From positions 1-37,471 of the IMG/VR virus record IMGVR_UViG_3300023094_000007: a stretch of 37,471 nucleotides of DNA; one strand, given 5' to 3'. The notes beneath the pieces are model-generated. The model did not search any database. It had not been told where the DNA came from and worked only from the letters and a program-made list of their open reading frames with translations. The translations under genes were made by a program, and so were the position numbers. The DNA comes from a virus. Shown one piece after another: positions 1 to 7,577 of the stretch. Position 1 is the stretch's first letter. Each line of letters begins with the position of its first letter.

Positions 1-126
1 ATGGAAGAGATAACCGGCAGCAGGTGGAACATATCCGCTACTTTATCTCAAATAGAACAGATGGAGTTTACGGAAGAGCAAGTATCCGAAATGTCACGAT
101 ATGAAACATGCAATTGTACAGATTAA
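1..126 (+). CDS. 3' end of PAPS-reductase-like gene (duplicate of 37345-37470)
   Basis: The last 41 codons and TAA stop of the gene described at 36634-37470 appear here because the contig ends overlap. The reading frame continues from the right end of the window, so this is not a separate gene. It ends in the Cys-rich tail TCNCTD. The next gene starts 12 bases later, consistent with one continuous plus-strand operon across the junction. Confidence 0.9.
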   Translation: MEEITGSRWNISATLSQIEQMEFTEEQVSEMSRYETCNCTD

Positions 127-127
127 A
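1..127. repeat. Left copy of the 127-base terminal repeat (circle closure)
   Basis: These 127 bases are identical to 37345-37471. The repeat starts at an internal ATG codon and ends one base past a stop codon, inside the PAPS-reductase-like gene, with no inverted repeats or cohesive-end signature at its edges. A length of exactly 127 is a usual largest k-mer of de Bruijn assemblers. I infer an assembly overlap of a circular or circularly permuted molecule, giving a unique length of 37,344 bp. Confidence 0.93.
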
Positions 128-138
128 CAGGAAACCCC

Positions 139-321
139 ATGACCAAAGAACTGAAAGCGCAGGAGTTGACCCAACTAAAAGTAGTTAGGGTGAATAACGG
201 AAAAGTATTCGGTAGAGAAAACTGGTATACATTCTTCTGCCCAAATAAAAGATGTGGCACTCAGCTTTCATATACCGGAGATTGCCATTTGTGCAATCAG
301 AAAATCGACTGGACAGATTAA
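139..321 (+). CDS. Small zinc-ribbon protein, function unknown
   Basis: A 60-residue protein in the early plus-strand operon. It has two Cys pairs, CPNKRC at about residues 34-39 and CHLC at about 49-52, the layout of a single zinc ribbon. Its N-terminus is polar and Lys-rich. Such ribbons in phages often serve protein or nucleic-acid binding, but nothing here identifies a partner. It lies 12 bases after the PAPS-reductase-like gene and 12 bases before the next gene, so it is probably cotranscribed. I do not recognise a named family. Confidence 0.75.
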   Translation: MTKELKAQELTQLKVVRVNNGKVFGRENWYTFFCPNKRCGTQLSYTGDCHLCNQKIDWTD

Positions 322-333
322 ACCCCTGCAACC

Positions 334-603
334 ATGAAACAAATTGAAACAGAGGAAGGGAATAGGCTGATATACGCATATCAAAAAGCACATTGGTCAA
401 AACCTGTTGATGAGGATATTGTAACCAATCATTTAGGTTACGATGAAGATGATACAATATTTTGCGGAGTTGATAAGCGTTACCCGGGAATATACAACAT
501 GGGTTTTAACCCAATCGAGCACCTAGAGAAAAGCGAAGTAGATATTTGTAAAACTTGTTTCAATGTATGGAAGTCGAGGCACACCACCAAAACAAATAAA
601 TGA
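334..603 (+). CDS. Small CG...CxxC protein of unknown function
   Basis: 89 residues. A GYDEDD stretch is followed by FCGVD near residue 46 and a CKTC pair near 71-74, which look like zinc ligands. The same arrangement (GYDEGDD, LCGID, CKNC) occurs in the frame-broken gene at 2267-2465, so the two are paralogues in the same operon. No enzymatic motif is visible. The stop TGA overlaps nothing, but the next start is only two bases away. Probably an early host-interaction or accessory protein; function unknown. Confidence 0.72.
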   Translation: MKQIETEEGNRLIYAYQKAHWSKPVDEDIVTNHLGYDEDDTIFCGVDKRYPGIYNMGFNPIEHLEKSEVDICKTCFNVWKSRHTTKTNK

Positions 604-604
604 T

Positions 605-841
605 ATGGACAGAAGGGGAATAATACATGCTCTTGCACTTCATACCCTTGAATTCGATAGAGGTATTACAATTATTGACAGTGAATCTTCTTTAGAACAG
701 GCTAAGCAAAATATTCTGGCAAAGTCTGAAGCTTTATTGATCAAAAATTATCGAAGTGATGATTTTATTTACAATCCAAACGCATCAACTAAGCGAGGGT
801 CTAAATTCACACCTAAGAAGAAGAAACGTAAAAAACGATAA
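605..841 (+). CDS. Small protein with strongly basic C-terminus
   Basis: 78 residues if started at the ATG directly after the upstream stop; an in-frame extension to 563 would overlap the previous gene and lacks merit. The first 50 residues look helical and mixed-charge. The last 12 are nearly all Lys/Arg (PKKKKRKKR end), suggesting nucleic-acid or membrane-surface contact, which is an inference. It sits in the early operon four bases before the next gene. I do not recognise a family. Confidence 0.65.
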   Translation: MDRRGIIHALALHTLEFDRGITIIDSESSLEQAKQNILAKSEALLIKNYRSDDFIYNPNASTKRGSKFTPKKKKRKKR

Positions 842-844
842 GCT

Positions 845-1147
845 ATGAAAACAGGAATCCAACTAATCGAAATGGAAAGAGCCGAACAAATATTGAAACA
901 CGGCTATGACCCAAATTTTGTACATGAAAATCCGCAGTATTATTCCGACGGTCAACTTGCAGTTGCAGCGGAAATGCTTATCGCCTCAGAGCATGAAGAG
1001 GGGATAGACCGAAATAGTTACCCCGAAAACTGGCCTGACGAGGATTGTATAAAAATGCTGAACAAGCCTTATGTCGAACGGCTGGCAGTTGCTGGGGCTT
1101 TAATCGCTGCGGAGATCGACAGACTGAATGACCATAGAAACCGATAA
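845..1147 (+). CDS. Conserved phage protein of the ERAEQI-KHG type, function unknown
   Basis: 100 residues. The pattern ERAEQILKHGYD, a YYSDGQL...AAEMLIA helix, a WPDED segment and a closing ERLAVAGALIAAEIDRL helix resembles a small all-helical protein seen in many phages and prophages of unrelated hosts. Its helix-rich build recalls small NTP-pyrophosphohydrolase-like folds, but I see no convincing metal-binding EExxE set, so I do not assign an activity. It is in the early operon with short gaps on both sides. Confidence 0.75.
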   Translation: MKTGIQLIEMERAEQILKHGYDPNFVHENPQYYSDGQLAVAAEMLIASEHEEGIDRNSYPENWPDEDCIKMLNKPYVERLAVAGALIAAEIDRLNDHRNR

Positions 1148-1150
1148 CCC

Positions 1151-1210
1151 ATGAACCAACAACTAGACAAAAACGGCTCTATCTCAATTAACGGGCAAAA
1201 AGTTCACTAA
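1151..1210 (+). CDS. Possible 19-residue microprotein
   Basis: An ATG three bases after the upstream stop opens 19 codons ending in TAA, followed ten bases later by the next gene. It fills most of the 73-base gap between two real genes with the tight spacing of its neighbours. The product is polar with no recognisable motif. Length alone cannot distinguish it from chance. Confidence 0.25.
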   Translation: MNQQLDKNGSISINGQKVH

Positions 1211-1220
1211 CAACAACAAC

Positions 1221-1427
1221 ATGGAAAAAGAAATTTATTATAAACTAGAGTCGAACGATGGTAAAGGGTATGTCATTGTTCAGGATTTAAACACCATTAG
1301 AGATATGATCTCAATGGATGTAGGCGACATTGACCCCAATGATGTAGAACAAGTTTACTACACAATAACTCCGGTTCTTATGACCGAAGAAGAATACAGG
1401 AATTTACCAGAGAATGAAGATTGGTAA
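1221..1427 (+). CDS. Small acidic protein, paralogue of the 25080-25277 product
   Basis: 68 residues, acidic. It opens MEKEIYYKLES and closes TEEEYRNLPENEDW. The minus-strand gene at 25080-25277 opens MEKKLYYELTD and closes TDQEYLDLGESDDY, so the two are diverged copies placed in opposite modules. The fold is probably a small alpha/beta domain. Its TAA shares one base with the ATG of the next gene (TAATG), indicating translational coupling. Function unknown. Confidence 0.75.
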   Translation: MEKEIYYKLESNDGKGYVIVQDLNTIRDMISMDVGDIDPNDVEQVYYTITPVLMTEEEYRNLPENEDW

Positions 1428-2005
1428 TGGAAAAGTCAATTCAAAAATGTCAATGCGGATGCTTTGTATTCCATGACGGCAAGTGTGCTGACTGTGGCGG
1501 CATTTCACCCCACCTCACAGAAGAATATTCAATGAATGAGATACCGCCGTTAGAGAATCCCGAACCCACCCCTCAGCGTAAAAGCGAAAATGAGCCGGAG
1601 TTATGGCAACAGATATTTGATCTTAACCAGCAATCATATCACGGTGGCGACCAGATGGAAGACGAGGTTATGAAAGCTAAGGCTATCGCTAGTCTTTTAC
1701 TACAGCAACACCCACCCATCACAGGATACACGGCATTAGAGGTACTTGAAGCCACTATAGATAGTGAGAGATCAACAGAAACCATAGTCAAGGCTATGGA
1801 ACGTTATCGGAGCCAGCCTTTTAATCCGTGGGTGAAAATAGACAACGTTATGGATGTCCCTGCTGGTGTACTCATAATGCTTGCTACAGATAAATGGATA
1901 ACGACAGGAGTAAGAAGACATATGTATTTCGAGGCGGACGATCAGGCAAACTCAAGAATAAAGCCTACTCATTACCAACTATTACCCGAATTACCAAAAG
2001 ATTAA
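1427..2005 (+). CDS. Zinc-ribbon protein with DUF551-like C-terminal domain
   Basis: 192 residues from the ATG that overlaps the upstream stop. Residues about 9-25 carry CQCGC and CADCG, a zinc ribbon. A Pro-rich linker follows, then a helical middle. The C-terminal ~60 residues (NPWVKIDNV...THYQLLPELP) resemble DUF551, a domain common in phage early genes that usually starts with a Trp and ends in W/Y-x-PLP. DUF551 has no established biochemical role. The ribbon plus DUF551 combination suggests a modular early protein. Assignment of DUF551 is by pattern only. Confidence 0.7.
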   Translation: MEKSIQKCQCGCFVFHDGKCADCGGISPHLTEEYSMNEIPPLENPEPTPQRKSENEPELWQQIFDLNQQSYHGGDQMEDEVMKAKAIASLLLQQHPPITGYTALEVLEATIDSERSTETIVKAMERYRSQPFNPWVKIDNVMDVPAGVLIMLATDKWITTGVRRHMYFEADDQANSRIKPTHYQLLPELPKD

Positions 2006-2024
2006 CCAAAATAATTGAAGAAGA

Positions 2025-2270
2025 ATGAAAACGGAAACAAAATATAGACCGGTTGCAGAATGCTTTGAGCTTACCGATAAAATCAGAGCCAGTCATTTAC
2101 TATTTGATGACTTTAAAGACGAGAGAACAGATATACAAAAGTTTGTCTTTTACACTTGGCTTATGGACAATAAAATGGGCGCAAAAGTCGGGAAGGATGA
2201 AAACGGCGATATGGGATATAGCTTGAAATACATTAGTAACACCCCTCAAAGGGTAAAGCAAACAACATGA
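2025..2270 (+). CDS. Hypothetical early protein
   Basis: 81 residues, charged, without Cys clusters, signal peptide or membrane segment. The central part (FDDFKDERTDIQKFVFYTWLMDNKMG) looks helical. Its TGA overlaps the ATG of the following frame-broken gene by ATGA, showing it belongs to the same translationally coupled operon. I do not recognise it. Confidence 0.65.
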   Translation: MKTETKYRPVAECFELTDKIRASHLLFDDFKDERTDIQKFVFYTWLMDNKMGAKVGKDENGDMGYSLKYISNTPQRVKQTT

Positions 2271-2465
2271 AAACGGAAAACACACTACGGAAGGCAAGAA
2301 ACTTGGTCTGAATCTGGATACGATGAAGGAGATGATAAAACTCTATGTGGTATAGACGGGTTTGAAGGATCTATGAGTACCGATGAAGATTTAGTTAGTT
2401 GTAAAAATTGTCTGAAAAGACTTACCCCTAAAACTACCGCAAAGGACGGGAGAGAAAGAAGATGA
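2267..2465 (+). pseudogene. Frame-broken CG...CxxC gene, repaired by one base
   Basis: The ATG at 2267 overlaps the upstream stop (ATGA) but its frame ends after 14 codons. The +1 frame is open without a start codon from 2271 to the TGA at 2463-2465, which overlaps the next ATG. Removing one A from the AAAA run at 2270-2273 joins them into a 65-residue protein starting MKRKTHYGRQETW. That protein has GYDEGDD, LCGID and CKNC, matching the intact paralogue at 334-603. The break could be a sequencing or assembly error, a real mutation, or slippage on the A run. Confidence 0.7.
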
Positions 2466-2821
2466 AAAATACAGAATTAAGAATCGGAAACTATGTTCAA
2501 ACCGACAAAGGTATTGAGCAGGTATTAAGCGTTTACGGCAAAGAAGACAGGATAGGTATAGAAACTAAATCCTATGTCTACTATCCGATTGAGAATGTCA
2601 AAGCGGTTCGACTGACTCAAGAAATGCTAATCGATGCCGGATTTGAAAAGTCTAAGCCGAGATCGGGGGTGTTCTGCGCTTTCGTAAAAGAAGGTATAAG
2701 AATCAATATGAGTAATTCATTAAATTTCTACTATCATCGGTGGAACACAATTGATAGCCTCCATGAGTTGCAAAATTTTTGGCATGGTATATTTAAAGTA
2801 GACTTAACAATCAAGTTATGA
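2462..2821 (+). CDS. Bacteroidota phage ELRIGNYV...HELQN family protein
   Basis: 119 residues. The opening ELRIGNYV, a PIENVKAVRLTQEMLIDAGF segment and the closing HELQNFWHGIF follow a pattern I associate with small proteins common in Bacteroidota phages and prophages (RIGN... at the start, LTxExLxxxGF in the middle, HxLQNxYFxL at the end). No function has been established for them to my knowledge. The start overlaps the upstream reading frame by ATGA and its own TGA overlaps the next ATG. Confidence 0.78.
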   Translation: MKNTELRIGNYVQTDKGIEQVLSVYGKEDRIGIETKSYVYYPIENVKAVRLTQEMLIDAGFEKSKPRSGVFCAFVKEGIRINMSNSLNFYYHRWNTIDSLHELQNFWHGIFKVDLTIKL

Positions 2822-2931
2822 CCACCCCCAACAAAAAAGCCGTGATCAAAAAACCAAAGACTGACAGAAAGTGGCTTCTATACTTTTTCAGAAGCGGATT
2901 TAAAAGTTTGCGACATATATCAAGATTTTAA
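2818..2931 (+). CDS. 37-residue basic protein
   Basis: An ATGA overlap with the upstream gene opens 37 codons ending in TAA. The product is strongly basic (NKKAVIKKPKTDRK) with an aromatic WLLYFF patch followed by Arg/Lys residues, so it could be a small nucleic-acid or membrane-surface binder. The coupled start is the main support. No family recognised. Confidence 0.5.
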   Translation: MTTPNKKAVIKKPKTDRKWLLYFFRSGFKSLRHISRF

Positions 2932-2966
2932 GCTATGACCACACCATCGAAACCAACGGGGGAGAT

Positions 2967-3140
2967 ATGACAAAGTACATTAAGAAACGGAATTATCATT
3001 TATGGATCTTAATATCCTGGCGAATATTCGGGTTAGGGTTTCATTATACCCCATTTGTTGCCTGCGCTCACATTGAGTTCTCTTATCGGGTAGATATTTA
3101 TTTGTTATGGATTCATTTATGCTATGACAGAGTTAAATAA
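2967..3140 (+). CDS. 57-residue aromatic, hydrophobic protein
   Basis: 57 codons from an ATG at 2967 to TAA at 3138-3140, last gene before the late promoter. The product begins with a basic MTKYIKKR, then is rich in Trp, Tyr, Phe, Ile and Leu (WILISWRIFGLGF, DIYLLWIHL), suggesting a membrane-associated protein with one or two short hydrophobic segments. It is preceded by an 11-codon ATG reading frame at 2935 too short to call. Function unknown. Confidence 0.55.
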   Translation: MTKYIKKRNYHLWILISWRIFGLGFHYTPFVACAHIEFSYRVDIYLLWIHLCYDRVK

Positions 3141-3143
3141 GCA

Positions 3144-3175
3144 TTTGCTAAAATGGTAAGTTTTTGGTAGGTTTG
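3144..3175 (+). promoter_or_regulatory. Consensus Bacteroidota promoter of the late operon
   Basis: TTTG at 3144-3147, 20 bases, then TAGGTTTG at 3168-3175: a full match to the TTTG-N19/20-TAnnTTTG consensus of the Bacteroidota primary sigma factor. Transcription would begin near 3180, about 28 bases before the small terminase start. It is the best match I found in the window and sits exactly at the boundary between early and structural genes. Confidence 0.78.
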
Positions 3176-3208
3176 ATACGAAAATTGCAGAAATAAAGCA
3201 GAAATATT

Positions 3209-3586
3209 ATGCCATTTAAAAAAGGTGAAACTCCAGAAGGCGCAAAACCATTTGTGGCTGGTCAGTCTGGTAATCCAGAAGGCAAGATTCCAGGCACTAA
3301 AAATCGTTCTACTATTGCTCGTAATGTTTTGGAAATGAGCGGATTACTTCCTCCTGATCGTATGGCGAAACTTAAAGAGAAGTTCCCTGACGTTACCGAT
3401 AAAATGTCAGTAGAAGAGATTATGACTATTGTAATGGCTGATAATGCTATCAATGGTGACGATAAAGCGTATAAAGCGGTTATGGATTCGGCATACGGTG
3501 CGCCTAAAGCAGAGATAGACCATACCAGCGGAGGCGAAAAGATTACCGGGTTCCGAATTATTGACGTGGATGGAACCGAAATTTAA
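3209..3586 (+). CDS. terS: Small terminase subunit-like protein (DUF5681-type)
   Basis: 125 residues. The N-terminal half has FVAGQSGNPEGKIPGTKNRST, the GQSGNPxG...KNRST pattern of the DUF5681 domain found in genes directly before large terminases. Residues about 70-110 (MSVEEIMTIVMADNAINGDDKAYKAVMDSAYG) look helical and may form the oligomer. It would recognise phage DNA and load the large subunit. It is the first gene after the late promoter and its end overlaps the large terminase start. Function is inferred from domain and position; this family is divergent from classical TerS. Confidence 0.75.
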   Translation: MPFKKGETPEGAKPFVAGQSGNPEGKIPGTKNRSTIARNVLEMSGLLPPDRMAKLKEKFPDVTDKMSVEEIMTIVMADNAINGDDKAYKAVMDSAYGAPKAEIDHTSGGEKITGFRIIDVDGTEI

Positions 3587-4886
3587 GACATTTGCCAACC
3601 AAAGGGATGCTCTAAGGAAACTAAGGGACAAAGAAACAAACGAGGTTCTTTACGGTGGTGGGGCCAGAGGCGGTAAGTCTTGGTTAGGGTGCGGATGGGT
3701 TCACATGGAAGCTATTAGTAAGCCAGGGTCTGCTTGGTTAGTTGCAAGGGAAGAACTTACAAAACTAAAAGATACAACCCTTTTAACTTTCTTTAAAACA
3801 GCAAAAGAGTTAGGGGTTAAAAACGAATACCACTATAACGCTCAAAGTTATACAGCAACATATCATAACGGCTCTGTTATATTCTTCAGGGAAATTAAAT
3901 ATTTACCATCTGACCCTGAGTTTGACCGTTTGGGATCTTACGATTTAACCGGGTGCTTCTTAGATGAGGCTCAGCAAATACATTCAAAAGCTATAAGCGT
4001 CTTAAAGGGGCGTTTTTCTGTTCTATCAGGGGAGGGGTGGGAAACTATACCAAAAGCGCTTTACACTTGTAACCCTGCAAAGAATTGGATTTATTCAGAC
4101 TTCGTAAAACCATTTAAAAACGAAACGTTAAAGCCTGGCAGAGCGTTCATTAAATCACTCGCTACACATAATCCTTTCGTTTCTCAGGATTACATAGACT
4201 TCTTGATGGGGGCCGATAAGGTGACTAAAGAACGTTTATTATATGGGAATTTCGAATACGATGATGACCCGTCAGCTCTAATAACAATAGACAAAATTAC
4301 AGACTGCTTCACCAACGCCTTCGTTACAGGTGGAGAATGGTTCATATCTGCAGATATAGCAAGATTTGGACGTGATAAAACTGTTATAGGTGTATGGAAC
4401 GGTATGAGGCTTGAACGGATAGTAACCATTGATAAAAACAAGGTTACAGAGGCTTCATTTATGATTAAAAGGTTATGTCAGGAATATCATGTACCGATTA
4501 GCAACGTAATAGTCGATGAAGACGGTGTAGGTGGTGGCGTAGTAGACGAATTGAGTTGTAAAGGATTTGTGAATAACTCAACACCGCTTGAAAATCCAGA
4601 AAATAGGGAGAAAGAAAACTATAATAACCTTAAATCTCAATGTTATTTTAAGTTAGCCGAAAAAATTAACAAAAATGAATTATATATTTGTGATGAGAAG
4701 TACCGGGATGAGATAGTCCAGGAGCTTGAGCAAGTAAAACAGTACAACATGGACAAAGACGGTAAAAAGCAGATATTGCCAAAAGACCGGGTTAAGGAAC
4801 TATTGGGGAGATCGCCCGATTTTTCCGATATGCTTATGATGCGGTGCTGGTTTGAATTTAATCCTTCATTCCAATGGACTTTCTAA
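3570..4886 (+). CDS. terL: Large terminase subunit (DNA packaging ATPase-nuclease)
   Basis: 438 residues from the ATG at 3570 (a TTG at 3561 would add three). Walker A is GGGARGGKS at residues 29-37. Walker B is in DLTGCFLDEAQQ, with the catalytic Glu after Asp. The C-terminal RNase H-like nuclease is marked by FISADIARFGRDK, VIVDEDGVGGG and a late PDFSDM acidic residue. It drives DNA into the prohead through the portal and cuts concatemers. The start overlaps the small subunit gene and portal follows after one base. Headful versus cos packaging cannot be decided from sequence alone. Confidence 0.95.
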   Translation: MEPKFKTFANQRDALRKLRDKETNEVLYGGGARGGKSWLGCGWVHMEAISKPGSAWLVAREELTKLKDTTLLTFFKTAKELGVKNEYHYNAQSYTATYHNGSVIFFREIKYLPSDPEFDRLGSYDLTGCFLDEAQQIHSKAISVLKGRFSVLSGEGWETIPKALYTCNPAKNWIYSDFVKPFKNETLKPGRAFIKSLATHNPFVSQDYIDFLMGADKVTKERLLYGNFEYDDDPSALITIDKITDCFTNAFVTGGEWFISADIARFGRDKTVIGVWNGMRLERIVTIDKNKVTEASFMIKRLCQEYHVPISNVIVDEDGVGGGVVDELSCKGFVNNSTPLENPENREKENYNNLKSQCYFKLAEKINKNELYICDEKYRDEIVQELEQVKQYNMDKDGKKQILPKDRVKELLGRSPDFSDMLMMRCWFEFNPSFQWTF

Positions 4887-4887
4887 T

Positions 4888-6225
4888 ATGTCGCTAAAAG
4901 ATAGAGTACTGAGCCGCTTTGCAATGGCAATCGCTGGCAAGCAAATAGACCGGGCGCTGACAGTTCAGGCAAATTATATCAGCAACAGGTATAATGATGT
5001 GTTTTACCAGTATGTCAATGGTGTAGCACTAAATCCAATGGATAACCTCAATGACTATATGAAATGGGGGTTTCAGGGTAATGAGGATGTTTATTCCATA
5101 GTATCTAAAATAGCTGATAAGTTAGCTATGGGGGGAATCTACTTGCAGGAGGTTCTACCAAACGGGGACAGAATAGAGCTAACGAATCATAAAATACTTG
5201 ATGTGTTGAACGATCCTAATCCGAACGACACAAAGTACGACTTCTTTTATAAAACGGCTGTATTCCTCTTAATTAACGGTAATGACTATACTTATGGCAT
5301 TGACGGAGCATCTAAAGGCTTGAAGGTGCGTCTGTATCCATTGCCTGCGCAGAATACAACAATTGTGGGGGGTGATAGGTATAAACCCATCAAGGGTTAT
5401 AGGTGTTTATACGGTACTGACGTGGACGACTTCTCACCAGAGGATATTTTACACATTAAAATCCCTGGATTTGACTATAACCATTCAGGAGCCGACCTAT
5501 ACGGCCAGGCCCCGTTAAGAGCAGCGTTTAATGGCAGTTTAAAACGTAACAATGTTACAAATGCTCAGGTTAACCGGCAAATGAAAAATGCAGGTACTGC
5601 GGGAGCGCTTACTAATGAGCAGGACAAATATAATTTGGATCCAACACAGCAGGCCGCATTAAAGAACAAGGTTAAGGAAATGATGCTGTCGGAGGAAGAT
5701 TTTGAACGTATCCTAATCGCTAACGGCTCATTGAAGTGGACACAATTCGGATTTAATCTTTCAGACTTGCAGGCTCTTGATACTCTTAAATGGGATATGA
5801 AAAAGCTATGTAACATATTTGGGTGGCCAGAGCAGTTAATGAACAACATGGAAAGCAGCACCGACAATAACATGGGGTGGGCCGCTCAGTTTGCTATCAA
5901 TAACACCATTGCACCGTTGGGACGTAGAATTATGGATGGGTTAAACAGGTTTCTTGTAAGGCCTTATGCAAAGGCAGAGGGGCGTAATTTAGAATTAGTA
6001 TTCGATACGTCTGTATATCCTGAAATGCAACAAAACGTTAAGGAAATGGTGGAATGGATGACACAGGAATATGCCCTAACACCTAACCAAAGATTAGAGG
6101 CATTGAAATTCCCTGTATCTAAAGACCCTGCAATGGATAAAGTTTATATCCCCGGCAATCTGATAGCGATTGATGAGTTGTCTGAGCCGGATTTATTGAC
6201 GAATGATGAAAGCGATGAGTTATGA
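4888..6225 (+). CDS. Portal protein
   Basis: 445 residues from the ATG right after the terminase stop. Size, position and motifs (KWGFQGNEDVYSIVSKIADKLA near the N-terminus, a PNPNDTKYDF stretch, DILHIKIPGFDY and GQAPLRAAF in the wing/stem region, then a long helix near DLQALDTLKWDMKKLCNIFGWP) fit the HK97-type portal family. It forms the dodecameric vertex ring for DNA passage and tail joining. The gene ends in ATGA overlap with the minor head gene. Confidence 0.92.
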   Translation: MSLKDRVLSRFAMAIAGKQIDRALTVQANYISNRYNDVFYQYVNGVALNPMDNLNDYMKWGFQGNEDVYSIVSKIADKLAMGGIYLQEVLPNGDRIELTNHKILDVLNDPNPNDTKYDFFYKTAVFLLINGNDYTYGIDGASKGLKVRLYPLPAQNTTIVGGDRYKPIKGYRCLYGTDVDDFSPEDILHIKIPGFDYNHSGADLYGQAPLRAAFNGSLKRNNVTNAQVNRQMKNAGTAGALTNEQDKYNLDPTQQAALKNKVKEMMLSEEDFERILIANGSLKWTQFGFNLSDLQALDTLKWDMKKLCNIFGWPEQLMNNMESSTDNNMGWAAQFAINNTIAPLGRRIMDGLNRFLVRPYAKAEGRNLELVFDTSVYPEMQQNVKEMVEWMTQEYALTPNQRLEALKFPVSKDPAMDKVYIPGNLIAIDELSEPDLLTNDESDEL

Positions 6226-7007
6226 ACCTAATCGAATACAGGCGTAATTTCTTAACCCTTCACGGGGCAAGCGAAAAGTATGCCCGTGGTGTTATTCGAG
6301 CCGGACTAAATAAACAGCGCGATGGTTTTATTCAAGCAATACGTAAGCATGGGGTTCAGTCTTTAACCGTAGCTGCCAGAGCAATCATATTAGACAATCC
6401 ACTAAGGCCATACTATAACCGTTTATATTCTCGCATTGGCGTAGAATACGCACGATTGACGTATAAAGATGTTCAGGATCAGTTAAACCTCGAAGTAAAA
6501 GCAGGGATTACATTTTATTCCGCTCAATGGCGCAGACAAATGATTGAGTTTATGTTGTCCGAGGGAGGCGTAAGGATTTCAGAGGTAGACGGGAATACGT
6601 TAAATAAAATTCAGCTGCTTCTTGCATCCGCTCAGGAACAGGGATTAACTCAGGACGAGACTTCACGCTATATGATTCTCGCATTAAAGAACGATATCAA
6701 TCCCAGTAACCCGTTCAATAAAGTAAGGGTGCAACGTATTGCAAGAACCGAAACGACTACTGCGGCTAATCGTGGGTTATTGATCGCTTCAGATAGTTTA
6801 ACGATAACTACGCTAAAGAAATGGGTTTACACCAAAGACAATAGAACCAGACCGGACCATGTTAGAGTAGGCACACGCGAACCGATCCCGTTAGATCAAC
6901 CGTATTTAGTTGGTGGCGAAGAAATGCAACAACCTGGCGATATCAATGCGAGTGCTAAACAGTGCGTTAATTGTCGTTGTTTTCAGAGGTTGGTTCCGGT
7001 GCAATAG
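6222..7007 (+). CDS. Minor head protein, SPP1 gp7 / Mu F-like
   Basis: 261 residues. The C-terminal region has RVQRIARTETTTAANRG, WVYTKDNRTRPDHV and NCRC, the hallmark order of the SPP1-gp7/Mu-F head morphogenesis domain (R-x-ARTE...W...D..R..H). Such proteins bind the portal and are packaged in a few copies. Translationally coupled to the portal (ATGA). The last 41 bases overlap, antisense, the 3' end of the reverse-strand gene at 6967-7227, so the reverse cassette sits directly against it. Confidence 0.88.
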   Translation: MNLIEYRRNFLTLHGASEKYARGVIRAGLNKQRDGFIQAIRKHGVQSLTVAARAIILDNPLRPYYNRLYSRIGVEYARLTYKDVQDQLNLEVKAGITFYSAQWRRQMIEFMLSEGGVRISEVDGNTLNKIQLLLASAQEQGLTQDETSRYMILALKNDINPSNPFNKVRVQRIARTETTTAANRGLLIASDSLTITTLKKWVYTKDNRTRPDHVRVGTREPIPLDQPYLVGGEEMQQPGDINASAKQCVNCRCFQRLVPVQ

Positions 7008-7227
7008 CTTCCAATACATTATCAAGATGCACAAAGCATTTTATATTTATATCAACTGATACCTGTTTAGGGTTCTCCACATTATCAATTAATGTCATAG
7101 ACGTTTGAAACGGGATCTCTACCCCTTTGTATGCCAGCATTAAATACCCGTTAGATTTCACTATTGAAAAATCATTTAGCCTAGGGTCATCGCCAATGCC
7201 TAGCATATTACTTCTTATTTCTTCCAT
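6967..7227 (-). CDS. Hypothetical protein of the reverse-strand cassette
   Basis: 86 residues, acidic, third gene of a three-gene minus-strand cassette within the head genes. Its ATG shares one base with the TAA of the GIY-YIG gene. The N-terminus (MEEIRSNMLGIGDD) and a beta-rich middle (YLMLAYKGVEIPFQTSMTLI) give no recognised family. Its last 41 bases are antisense to the minor head gene's end. Coupling to the GIY-YIG gene suggests a linked accessory role; no function assigned. Confidence 0.62.
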   Translation of the reverse strand: MEEIRSNMLGIGDDPRLNDFSIVKSNGYLMLAYKGVEIPFQTSMTLIDNVENPKQVSVDINIKCFVHLDNVLEAIAPEPTSENNDN

Positions 7228-7577
7228 TATATAAATTCCTTAGTGTAAAAATCTGAGTTAGTTTTGGCGTACTTCGGTATATAGTCGCTCGGCCTGCATC
7301 CTTTTTTTAAATGCTCGATAATATGATAAGATTCACGCCATGAAGCATTAAAGTGATCGCATTCCTCTATTACAGATATAACCGGGAGGAAACCCTTGCT
7401 TTTTAATTCTTCAATCCAATTGAACTTATCCGATTTTTCGGGAAAGTTTGCACAATGGTCTTTATACCTTCTCTGTGTATCTGCGGTAACGCCTATATAT
7501 CTAACATTACCTGTTTCAGGATCTGAAAGTGAATATACAAAACGCTTTTGTATTGGTAATCTTATCGCTTCTCCCAT
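7227..7577 (-). CDS. GIY-YIG nuclease
   Basis: 116 residues. FVYSLSDP...VRYIGVT near residues 13-30 matches the split GIY-YIG motif, TQRRYKDH supplies the conserved Arg and following His, and SWRESYHI holds the likely catalytic Glu. This is a one-domain GIY-YIG protein as in homing nucleases or small host-derived nucleases. It overlaps the upstream HTH gene by 16 bases and the downstream gene by one. A free-standing, opposite-strand position within the head operon suggests a mobile insertion. No DNA-binding NUMOD domain is visible. Confidence 0.82.
   Translation of the reverse strand: MGEAIRLPIQKRFVYSLSDPETGNVRYIGVTADTQRRYKDHCANFPEKSDKFNWIEELKSKGFLPVISVIEECDHFNASWRESYHIIEHLKKGCRPSDYIPKYAKTNSDFYTKEFI

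Noticed and set aside
1-127. 127-base ends as biological direct terminal repeats
   Set aside because: The edges fall at arbitrary points in one gene and the length equals a common k-mer size; assembly overlap explains it better.
2935-2970. 11-codon ATG frame before the 57-residue gene
   Set aside because: Too short to support although its stop overlaps the next ATG.
5565-5873. 102-codon minus-strand frame in the portal gene
   Set aside because: Shadow of a clear portal protein; no isolated promoter or neighbours.
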